Source: Verrucomicrobia bacterium UBA1211 (lineage in GTDB: Bacteria; Verrucomicrobiota; Kiritimatiellia; RFP12; UBA1067). Taken from it: a DNA stretch of 40,839 bases. The translations under genes were made by a program, and so were the position numbers. Of the stretch, positions 24,995-31,873 are shown piece by piece. Each line of letters opens with the position of its first letter. Position 1 is the first letter of the stretch. Where the stretch lies: positions 1 through 40,839 of the forward strand of contig DBXN01000003.1 of assembly GCA_002309585.1 (NCBI GenBank), written 5' to 3'. The notes under the pieces are model-generated. The model was not told the DNA's origin. It made no database searches and was given only the letters and a program-made list of their open reading frames with translations.

Positions 24995-26539
24995 ATGAGA
25001 ACACCGGTGCTTGTTTGGGTTTGTCTCGCGACGCTCGCCGTCTCGGCGGAGGTGGTTTCGTTCAAGGATGCCGCGAAGATTAAAAGTTGGGATGCGTGGG
25101 GGGACGCCAAACCGCCGACGCCGGGGGACACGGCCGTCACGTTGAAGAAAGAGCGTCCGTGCGTGACGTGGAAGAAGCTGAATGCGTTGGATCCCGGCCT
25201 GAAGGCGATCGGACGACTCGCCGTGCGTGACGCGAAGGAGATCCGTTCGTCAAAGTGGTCGGTCGGCTGTGAGACGATGGACCGCGATTATGCGGATTGG
25301 GACGCCTTCAAGGCTTTGCTGGGACCGCTCGGGGTGAAACATGGCCGTCTCTTCTCCGGCTGGGCGAAGACGGAACAGGAGAAGAACACCTACGACTTCT
25401 CCTGGCTTGATCCTCAGGTGCGCGAGATGGCCGCGATGGGCGTGAAGCCTTGGGTCTGTCTCTCCTATGGCAATCCCGTGTGGGGCAGCGATTTCCGGCT
25501 CGGCATGAAGGTGGGGCAGGTGACCGATAATCCGGAGGCGTTCGAGGCGTGGCTGCGCTACTGCACGGCATGCGTCAACCGCTACAAGGATGTCGTGGAC
25601 GAGTGGGAGATTTGGAACGAGCCGTTCGGGCAGACGGCCGAATACGCCGAGCTGTTTTTCCGGACGGCGAAGGCGATCCGCGCCGTCCAGCCCGAAGCGA
25701 AGATCTACTGCACGGCGGTTTCCTTCCCGAAGGACTATGAGGGGGTGCTGGAGCGTTTGAAAAGGGAAAACGCGCTTGATCTCGCCTCGACCTTCCTGTA
25801 CCACCCGTACCACCCGAATCCGGACCAGTCGTATGCGCGGATCGCCGATCCCCTCCGCAAACTGGTGAAACGTTACAGTGAGTCGTACGACATCATGCAG
25901 GGTGAATGCGGATGCCCCTCGCAGTTGGAGTTTGCACACGCCATGAATAACATCGAGTGGACGGAATACGCGCAGGCGAAATGGAATCTGCGCCGTACCG
26001 TCGGTGACGCGGCGCGGTCGATTCCGTGCAACGTCTTCACGATGATCGATCTCCAGTACACCTTCATGCTTCAGAGTTTCGGGCTGGTCCGGTCGAACAC
26101 CTTGAAGGAGTTCGTTTACCGCCGCCCGAGCTACTACGCGATGCAGAACGTCTTCAGTTTTCTCGATGATGACGCCCATCCCGAGCATCTGGCGGCCGAC
26201 ACCGCCTGGTTTGAGATGGGGAAGCGGTTCGATCCGCGCGACAGCGCCAAACGCAAGTTGACGGCGGTGCGCTTCTCACGCTCGGGCAAACCCGTGCGGT
26301 TCTATTGGTTTTCCGATCAGCGGCCTTCCGACATGCTTGGGTTCGACCGCATTACCCTGTACGTGCCGGGACAGCTCACCGATCCGGTGTGGGTGGAGAT
26401 GATCACGGGCCGCGTGTTCGAACTTCCCGCAGAGATGCTTCGGCGTGAGGATGACCGTGTCGTCATCTCAAACCTGCCGATGTGGGATTCGCCCGTCATG
26501 ATCGCCGACCGTGCCGCCGTGCCGCTCCGTCCGGAATGA
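24995..26539 (+). CDS. Secreted clan GH-A glycosidase (GH39/GH5-like)
   Basis: A 514-residue protein. Of three consecutive ATG codons the third (24995) is best placed, 8 bases after GGAGG (24982-24986), and starts the signal peptide (MRTPVLVWVCLATLAVSA). The TIM barrel covers about 85-420. Acid/base Glu209 is in the conserved IWNEP and the probable nucleophile Glu304 in MQGECGCP; an HPYHPN stretch lies between them. A C-terminal beta-domain follows. The two-Glu arrangement is that of retaining clan GH-A enzymes; the exact family (GH39, GH5 or neighbour) and substrate (xylan, glucan, mannan) cannot be fixed by eye. It is 48 bases after the CE15-like gene, so it is likely part of the same transcript. 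Confidence 0.85.
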   Translation: MRTPVLVWVCLATLAVSAEVVSFKDAAKIKSWDAWGDAKPPTPGDTAVTLKKERPCVTWKKLNALDPGLKAIGRLAVRDAKEIRSSKWSVGCETMDRDYADWDAFKALLGPLGVKHGRLFSGWAKTEQEKNTYDFSWLDPQVREMAAMGVKPWVCLSYGNPVWGSDFRLGMKVGQVTDNPEAFEAWLRYCTACVNRYKDVVDEWEIWNEPFGQTAEYAELFFRTAKAIRAVQPEAKIYCTAVSFPKDYEGVLERLKRENALDLASTFLYHPYHPNPDQSYARIADPLRKLVKRYSESYDIMQGECGCPSQLEFAHAMNNIEWTEYAQAKWNLRRTVGDAARSIPCNVFTMIDLQYTFMLQSFGLVRSNTLKEFVYRRPSYYAMQNVFSFLDDDAHPEHLAADTAWFEMGKRFDPRDSAKRKLTAVRFSRSGKPVRFYWFSDQRPSDMLGFDRITLYVPGQLTDPVWVEMITGRVFELPAEMLRREDDRVVISNLPMWDSPVMIADRAAVPLRPE

Positions 26540-26580
26540 TGGGATGCGTCCCCGGCTGCCGTTTCGCCTTCTTTCCCCGC

Positions 26581-26609
26581 TTGCGCGGGGGGCGGGGGTG
26601 TGGTACGAT
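26581..26609 (+). promoter_or_regulatory. Promoter of the thiC leader
   Basis: TTGCGC at 26581-26586, a 17-base G-rich spacer and TACGAT at 26604-26609. The transcription start is about 26616, immediately before the riboswitch. Confidence 0.5.
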
Positions 26610-26621
26610 AAGGACATTGAC

Positions 26622-26703
26622 AGTTGGGGTGGCTGTCGGGATGCCGATAGCCTGAGAACAGACCCACGAACCTGAACCGGATCATGCCGGCGGAGGAAAC
26701 TGG
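26622..26703 (+). ncRNA. TPP (THI-box) riboswitch
   Basis: The conserved pieces occur in order: GGGGTG at 26626-26631, CTGAGA at 26652-26657, GAACCTGAACCGGATCATGC in the 26668-26687 area, and CCGGCGGAGGAA just after. This matches the THI-box consensus and sits directly upstream of thiC, the classical target. The 3' strand, GGAGGAA at about 26692-26698, is also the only good Shine-Dalgarno before the small ORF that follows. Ligand binding would be expected to close that strand and block its translation. No T-tract terminator was seen, so control is probably translational. Confidence 0.93.
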
Positions 26704-26784
26704 ATGAGCCCTTTCGACTTTGACGGGGGCGCCGGTTGGCGATTCATTTCCATCCCCGCCGCGAAAGAGAGCGAAGAACGATGA
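26704..26784 (+). CDS. 26-codon ORF between TPP riboswitch and thiC (leader peptide)
   Basis: ATG at 26704 lies 7 bases after the GGAGG of the riboswitch 3' edge; 26 sense codons follow and the TGA at 26782-26784 overlaps the thiC ATG as ATGA. The peptide begins MSPFDFDGGAGWRF and is rich in Gly, Ser and Lys/Glu with no hydrophobic anchor. The ribosome site before thiC itself (GAGAGCGAAG) is weak. I infer a coupling ORF: ribosomes recruited at the riboswitch would terminate at thiC and reinitiate there. It could be chance, but spacing and overlap both fit. Confidence 0.55.
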   Translation: MSPFDFDGGAGWRFISIPAAKESEER

Positions 26785-28082
26785 CTCAGCTTGAAGCCGC
26801 CCGCAAGGGCATTGTCACCGCCGCGATGGAGCGTGTCGCGGCCGATGAGGGTGTCGCCGTCGAAACGGTCCGCGCCGCCCTGGCGGACGGAACCGCCGTC
26901 ATTCCGCTCAACATCCATCATGCGAATGTCCAGCCCGTGGGGGTGGGGCGGATGTTCACGACCAAGATCAACGCCAACCTCGGCCGCAGCGTGACCCATT
27001 CCGGCAAAGGGGACGAGTTGGAGAAGCTCGCCATCGCACTGAAAGCCGGCGCCGATTTCGTGATGGATCTTTCCGTCGGCGAGGATGTGAAGGCGATCCG
27101 CCAGGGAATGCTGGATGCCTCGCCGAAACCGCTCGGCACGGTACCGGTGTATGAGACGATTTCACGTCTGAAGGGCGATATTCCCCAGATGGACCCGTCG
27201 CTCCTGCTGGGGGTGATCCGCGAGCAGGCGGAGCAGGGAGTCGATTTCATGACACTCCATGCCGGTTTGTTGCTGCGGCAGATCCCCGAGGCGATGAAAC
27301 GCAAGATGGGGATCGTCAGCCGCGGCGGTTCCATCATGGCGGAGTGGATGATGGAACACCGTGTGGAGAATCCGCTTTACACCCATTGGGACGAGGTGAT
27401 GGAGATCCTGGTGGAACATGACGTGACGGTCTCGCTGGGAGACGGTCTTCGGCCAGGGTGCTTGGCGGACGCCTCCGACGCGGCGCAGTTCGGCGAGCTG
27501 GATGTGCTGGGCGAACTGGTGGAGCGTTGTCGGAAGCGTGGCGTGCAGGTGATGGTGGAGGGGCCTGGCCATGTGCCGTTCGACCAGATCCGGATGAACA
27601 TGGAGCGGGAGCAGGCAGTCTGCAAAGGGGCACCTTTCTACGTGCTGGGTCCGGTCGTGACCGATATCGCGCCGGGCTACGACCATATCGTGAGCGCCAT
27701 CGGGGCGACCGCCGCCGCGACCTACGGCGCCTCCCTGCTCTGTTACGTGACCCCTGCCGAACACCTCGGCCTGCCGGATGGCGATGAGGTGCACCGCGGG
27801 TGTATCGCCTACAAGATCGCGGCCCATGCGGGGGATGTGGCGAGGGGGTTGCCCGGTGCCCGTGAACGGGATGACGCGATGGCCGACGCCCGTAACCGTT
27901 TCGACTGGGAGGCGCAGTTCGCCCTCTCGCTTGATCCGGAGCGCGCCAAGGCCCGCTGGCTGAAGACCCGCGCTTTCACGGACGAGGCCCATACGGACGA
28001 CCATTGCTCGATGTGCGGCAAGGAGTTTTGCGCCGTGCGCACCTCCCGCCGGATCCGGGAACTGGCCCGGCAGACACCGTGA
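26781..28082 (+). CDS. thiC: Phosphomethylpyrimidine synthase ThiC
   Basis: A 433-residue radical-SAM enzyme that converts aminoimidazole ribotide to the HMP-phosphate pyrimidine half of thiamine. It is the short form lacking the long N-terminal region of E. coli ThiC. Visible motifs: NIHHANVQPVGVGR-type N-terminus, SRGGSIMAEWMM, SLGDGLRPGCL, EGPGHVPFDQI, ITATPAEHLGLP-like segment (here CYVTPAEHLGLP), and the 4Fe-4S ligands Cys409, Cys412 and Cys417 in CSMCGKEFC. It is controlled by the upstream TPP riboswitch, with its start overlapping the small leader ORF. A BASS transporter gene follows after 42 bases. Other thiamine genes are outside the window. Confidence 0.96.
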   Translation: MTQLEAARKGIVTAAMERVAADEGVAVETVRAALADGTAVIPLNIHHANVQPVGVGRMFTTKINANLGRSVTHSGKGDELEKLAIALKAGADFVMDLSVGEDVKAIRQGMLDASPKPLGTVPVYETISRLKGDIPQMDPSLLLGVIREQAEQGVDFMTLHAGLLLRQIPEAMKRKMGIVSRGGSIMAEWMMEHRVENPLYTHWDEVMEILVEHDVTVSLGDGLRPGCLADASDAAQFGELDVLGELVERCRKRGVQVMVEGPGHVPFDQIRMNMEREQAVCKGAPFYVLGPVVTDIAPGYDHIVSAIGATAAATYGASLLCYVTPAEHLGLPDGDEVHRGCIAYKIAAHAGDVARGLPGARERDDAMADARNRFDWEAQFALSLDPERAKARWLKTRAFTDEAHTDDHCSMCGKEFCAVRTSRRIRELARQTP

Positions 28083-28124
28083 TCCTTTGGCCCGGAAGGT
28101 TTAGCGTCGCAGATCGAAGGTGCT

Positions 28125-29096
28125 ATGTATCACGTCCTTATCACCATTAGCCGTTTCCTCGCCTCCTATACGCCGCATGCGGTGATCGGCGCGGGTGTGC
28201 TGGCGTTCTTTCTCCCGATTCTGTTCAACTGGGTTCAGGGCGACACCCAGACAGCCGTCCTGGGAACGATCATGCTGACGATGGGGATGACGCTCTCGGC
28301 CGATGACTTTCGGATTCTGGCGAAGCGGCCGTTCGACATCCTGATCGGCGCGGTTGCGCAGTACACCATCATGCCGTTGCTGGCCTTCGGGCTGGTCCAT
28401 CTGCTGCATCTGCCGCGCGGCATTGCGGTCGGGCTGATTCTGGTCGGATGCAGTCCCGGCGGGGTCTCTTCGAACATTATGACCTTCCTCTGTCACGGCG
28501 ATGTCGCCTTTTCCGTCGGGATGACCGCGACCTCGACCCTTCTTGCGCAGTTCCTAACCCCGTTGCTGATGCTTTATCTGGCGGGTGAGGTGGTGGCTGT
28601 CGACGCCCGCGCGATGTTTCACTCTATCCTTCGTGTCACCCTGTTGCCCGTGTCTCTGGGTTTTCTGTTGAATCTCGTGCTCGGCAAGACGGAGGGTTAC
28701 CGAAAGGTCCTGCCGCTGATGCCCGGTATCTCGGTTTTGGGGTTGGGGTGCATCGTGGGCGGGGTCATTGCACATCATGGCCATGCGTTTCTCTCTTCGG
28801 GCGTGATGATCTTCCTGGCGGTCCTGTTGCATAACGGGCTGGGGTATGCGCTCGGATTCCTCTGCGGACAGGTGACCGGAATGAACGAGGCGAAGAAGAG
28901 GACCCTCTCGATCGAGGTCGGTATGCAGAATGCCGGGTTGGCGACGGTTCTCGCCGGAAAACACTTCCCGCTTCTTCCCGAGGCGGCCATCGCTTCGGCG
29001 GTCTCCTGCGTCTGGCACTCCATCAGCGGCGCCATCCTCGCCGGTCTCTTTTTGCGGAAGGATGCGTGCATCGAAAGCCCCAAAACCGAAGCCTGA
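28125..29096 (+). CDS. BASS-family (bile acid:Na+ symporter) transporter
   Basis: A 323-residue membrane protein with about nine to ten segments. Family landmarks are the GMTLSADDF loop near 55, the V-G-C-S-P-G-G-V-S-S-N crossover motif near 107, and the E-V-G-M-Q-N-A-G-L-A motif near 264, which belong to the sodium- and substrate-binding crossing helices. BASS proteins move organic anions with sodium, and bacterial members include transporters of pantothenate precursors. It lies 42 bases after thiC with GAAGG before the ATG, so it is probably under the same TPP riboswitch. A thiamine precursor or related metabolite is a reasonable but unproved substrate. Confidence 0.88.
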   Translation: MYHVLITISRFLASYTPHAVIGAGVLAFFLPILFNWVQGDTQTAVLGTIMLTMGMTLSADDFRILAKRPFDILIGAVAQYTIMPLLAFGLVHLLHLPRGIAVGLILVGCSPGGVSSNIMTFLCHGDVAFSVGMTATSTLLAQFLTPLLMLYLAGEVVAVDARAMFHSILRVTLLPVSLGFLLNLVLGKTEGYRKVLPLMPGISVLGLGCIVGGVIAHHGHAFLSSGVMIFLAVLLHNGLGYALGFLCGQVTGMNEAKKRTLSIEVGMQNAGLATVLAGKHFPLLPEAAIASAVSCVWHSISGAILAGLFLRKDACIESPKTEA

Positions 29097-29244
29097 CGGT
29101 CCGTCTCCACTCCGTCGCGCCAGAGGTGGACCGCTGTTCCGGCGAATATGTCAAACCGCCGATAGGGGGCTTGTGAATTGGTACGGGTGTACACCACAAC
29201 CGATCTCGACATTGCGCGCGGTGCAACTGTTGGAGGGAATGGAA

Positions 29245-31452
29245 ATGATGACAAGACAATTAGCCACATGCTGCGCGGCGGCTCTGTTCGCGGCGCTTCC
29301 GTCGTTTGCTGTGAATGACGCCGTGGAAGACACCTCGCTTGCGGCGAAGTCATGCCGGCTTGTGTTCTCCGGCTATGAGGGTGGAAAAACGCTGAAGGAT
29401 TTCCCCGCGCTCGTGAAGATCCCAGACGGGCTCACGGGATTCGACTACAAGGATGCCGCGCCGGATGGAAGAGATGTCTCGTTCTTCGGCGCGGACGGCA
29501 AGCCGCTCGCCTGCGAGATCGATACGTGGGATCCTGAAGGCGTGTCCTACGTGTGGGTACGCGTGCCCGAACTCACCATGACGACCGCCATCACCGTCAA
29601 GTGGGGTATCAAACCTTCAAACCATCAAACGGTCAATCTTTCAAACTCAGCATGGAACGACGACTATCTCGCGGTGTGGCACTTCTCGAAGTTCAGAAAC
29701 GGTGTGACAATCGACTCAAAGAACGGGCTTGCCGCCAAGCTCATGGGCAAGGACACGCGCAAGTTCATCCATGCTCCCGCCTACATCGGCAAGGGCTACT
29801 ACTCCGCGTCCCGCACGACAAAGGAGGGGCCGTATCTTGTCGTTCCCGATGACGAGCGCTGGACCGCCTACGCGAAGACGGGCTGTCTCACGGTGTCGTT
29901 CATGGTGAACAGCAACATGGAGCCGGATAACGAAAAGGAAACGCACCATGCCCGCATCGTCTGCAACAAGGCGGACTTTGGTGACACAAAGGGCTTCGAG
30001 ATCGCAGTGGCGGGGGGTGAGCGCGTATGGTCCTGCGGACAGGGCCGGGAGAACTTTTGGTACGATACGGACAAGCACGGTGGCATGGACAAGTACTGTT
30101 TCCGCGACGGATGGGCTTACGTCACCGTGACGTTCGACGGCTCGAAGGGCGAGAGCGCAATCTACTTCAATGGACGGCTCGCCGCTTCGCGGAAAGGCGC
30201 GGCGTACGCGCCGACGGTCACGGGGCTTCCGCTCACAATCGGACACTTTTCCGAGGCGCTTGTCTATGAGCGGCAGGCAAACGAGGAGTACTTCTGCGGC
30301 TATCTCGACGAGATGCGTCTTGCCAAGTTGGCGCTCTCCCCCGACCGCATCCGCGCCGACTACCTCACGCTTACGCGTCCCACGCAGTTCGCCGTGGCGG
30401 AAGGCGGAAAGGTCGCGTCCGTGTTGACACGCCGGCTCGCCTCTGGCGACACGCCGCCCATTGTGCCTCATGTCGGCTCGTGGCGTGGCGTCAACGCCGT
30501 CTCGATGTTCTATGCACCGTGGAACGTGACGGATGAGTGTGCCTACGGACGCCACCTCGAATCGGAATTCGCACTCTTCAAGAAGCTCGGCCTCAACTTC
30601 GCGCGCCTGCCGATCGACTACCGGTTCTTCGTGTCGGCGGATGACTGGGAGCATTGGCTTGAGGACGGGCTTGAGAAGGTGGATGCCGCAGTGGAGTACG
30701 GGCGCAAGTACGGCATCCACGTCAATCTCTGCCTCTACCGCGCCCCCGGCAAAGTCGAATATCCGGGGGAGAAGGGGACGAACGCCGTGACGAGTGACCC
30801 GGTGGCGCTTGAGGCCTTCAAGCGCATCTGGCGCGAGTTCGCCCGCCGGTACAAGGGTATTCCAAACAGCGAGCTTTCGTTCAATCTCGTCAACGAACCG
30901 ACATTCCCCGAAAAGGCCTACATCCGCGTGTTTGGCGAGACGGTGGATGAAATACACACGGTTGATCCAGGTCGGTTCATCATCCTCGACGGCAACCAAT
31001 GCGCGACCAAGCCTGTGCCGCATTTCTTCAACGTACCGCTTACGGGCCAGTCCTTCCGCGGCTATGCACCGCACACGTTCAGCCACTACGGCGTCTGGTA
31101 CGGTGGTCACCCGAATGTGAAGCCGCGCTGGCCGAATGGCCCAGACGATAAGGAGATGCAGTGGGTTCCGCAGGGACAGGCGGACATGCTTGCGAAGCAG
31201 GACTGCATCCCGAAGGGATATCCCGTGATGATCGGTGAGTTTGGTTGCTATGCCGACATGGACCATGCTTCATGTCTCAAGTGGATGGAGTCGGGCTTCA
31301 GGGAATGGAAGAAGCGCGGCTACGGCTGGGCGATCTGGGACTACGACGGGCCGTTTGGCTTCGTCGATTCCCGCCGCCGGGACGCGGAGTACATCGAAGT
31401 CGACGGTCGCAAGATCGACATGAAGATGCTCGAGCTTCTGCGTCAGAAGTGA
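29245..31452 (+). CDS. Secreted DUF2341-LamG-GH5 glycosidase
   Basis: A 735-residue protein. The frame extends upstream into the transporter gene, but the ATG at 29245 is 8 bases after GGAGG and begins a signal peptide (about 1-23), so this is the start. Order: DUF2341-type beta-domain (about 35-120), LamG/concanavalin-like domain (about 135-365), then a GH5 TIM barrel (about 405-735) with acid/base Glu551 in NLVNEP and nucleophile Glu665 in MIGEFG. This is a retaining endoglycanase (cellulase/mannanase type) with two beta-sandwich modules, the LamG one probably glycan-binding. Its Leu codons are nearly all CTC or CTT, unlike neighbouring genes that use CTG and TTG. A 40-base 8-bp tandem repeat lies between the first two domains. 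Confidence 0.88.
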   Translation: MMTRQLATCCAAALFAALPSFAVNDAVEDTSLAAKSCRLVFSGYEGGKTLKDFPALVKIPDGLTGFDYKDAAPDGRDVSFFGADGKPLACEIDTWDPEGVSYVWVRVPELTMTTAITVKWGIKPSNHQTVNLSNSAWNDDYLAVWHFSKFRNGVTIDSKNGLAAKLMGKDTRKFIHAPAYIGKGYYSASRTTKEGPYLVVPDDERWTAYAKTGCLTVSFMVNSNMEPDNEKETHHARIVCNKADFGDTKGFEIAVAGGERVWSCGQGRENFWYDTDKHGGMDKYCFRDGWAYVTVTFDGSKGESAIYFNGRLAASRKGAAYAPTVTGLPLTIGHFSEALVYERQANEEYFCGYLDEMRLAKLALSPDRIRADYLTLTRPTQFAVAEGGKVASVLTRRLASGDTPPIVPHVGSWRGVNAVSMFYAPWNVTDECAYGRHLESEFALFKKLGLNFARLPIDYRFFVSADDWEHWLEDGLEKVDAAVEYGRKYGIHVNLCLYRAPGKVEYPGEKGTNAVTSDPVALEAFKRIWREFARRYKGIPNSELSFNLVNEPTFPEKAYIRVFGETVDEIHTVDPGRFIILDGNQCATKPVPHFFNVPLTGQSFRGYAPHTFSHYGVWYGGHPNVKPRWPNGPDDKEMQWVPQGQADMLAKQDCIPKGYPVMIGEFGCYADMDHASCLKWMESGFREWKKRGYGWAIWDYDGPFGFVDSRRRDAEYIEVDGRKIDMKMLELLRQK
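29609..29648 (+). repeat. Five 8-bp tandem units inside the GH5 gene
   Basis: TCAAACCT, TCAAACCA, TCAAACGG, TCAATCTT and TCAAACTC follow one another exactly. They encode the linker KPSNHQTVNLSNS between the DUF2341 and LamG domains. Their complement (GGTTTGA) resembles the octamers in the intergenic space at 9405-9537. Confidence 0.8.
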
Positions 31453-31873
31453 GCGTTTTGCCGGGGTGTCAAAACGTGCGGAATCGAATACGAGCCTTAA
31501 CCTCAAAGGAGAGCGTATGACCGCAAGGAAGTCGGCGGCGTTACAGAAATCCGTACCGTAGAAACCCGAGTCAAAGTCTCGAAACTCGTCAAGACATGTG
31601 CCGATGTGACGGTCGAACCGTTTCTGGCGTGTCATGCCCGCACCGAAGCGAAGGGGGCATGATGGTCAAAACGCCGATTCCCGTATGCTTTCCATTGACT
31701 TTCAGGGCGGGATTTGGTTTGCTATTACAACGTTTAATTAAGCCCAGCCCCGCCCGCGTGAGGGACGGAAAAGAAGCGAGGATAACGTGAGGCGGGGGCT
31801 GTTTGGGCGTTGAGATGTCGGGCCGTTGCGTTTTGCGGTTTTGCGTCGGAGAAGTTATAGGCAAGGTGGTTTC
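31453..31873 (+). other. 421-base intergenic space with hairpins and a structured leader
   Basis: Immediately after the GH5 stop a 7-bp stem (CGTTTTG 31454-31460, CAAAACG 31470-31476) may end that transcript, although no T-tract follows. A possible promoter for the giant gene is TTGACT at 31695-31700 with a poor -10 (TGCTAT, 31720-31725, 19-base spacer). In the presumed leader, CAGCCCCGCC (31745-31754) can pair with GGCGGGGGCTG (31791-31801) with one bulge. Drifting 7-8 bp TTGCG units lie at 31826-31845. AAGGTGG stands 4 bases before the ATG at 31874. A very small ORF is listed separately; I see no other gene. Confidence 0.5.
31517..31561 (+). CDS. 14-codon ORF with strong ribosome site (doubtful)
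   Basis: AAAGGAGAG is placed 3-8 bases before ATG 31517; 14 codons (MTARKSAALQKSVP) end at TAG 31559-31561. It may be a leader peptide, the remnant of a lost gene, or chance. Nothing else supports expression. Confidence 0.2.
   Translation: MTARKSAALQKSVP

Noticed and set aside
26575..26590. CCCCGC-ttgc-GCGGGG stem as a terminator for the GH-A gene
   Set aside because: No T-tract follows, and it overlaps the -35 region of the thiC promoter; left unassigned.
28930..29244. Upstream extension of the GH5 frame into the BASS gene
   Set aside because: It overlaps the transporter out of frame; the ribosome site and signal peptide place the start at 29245.
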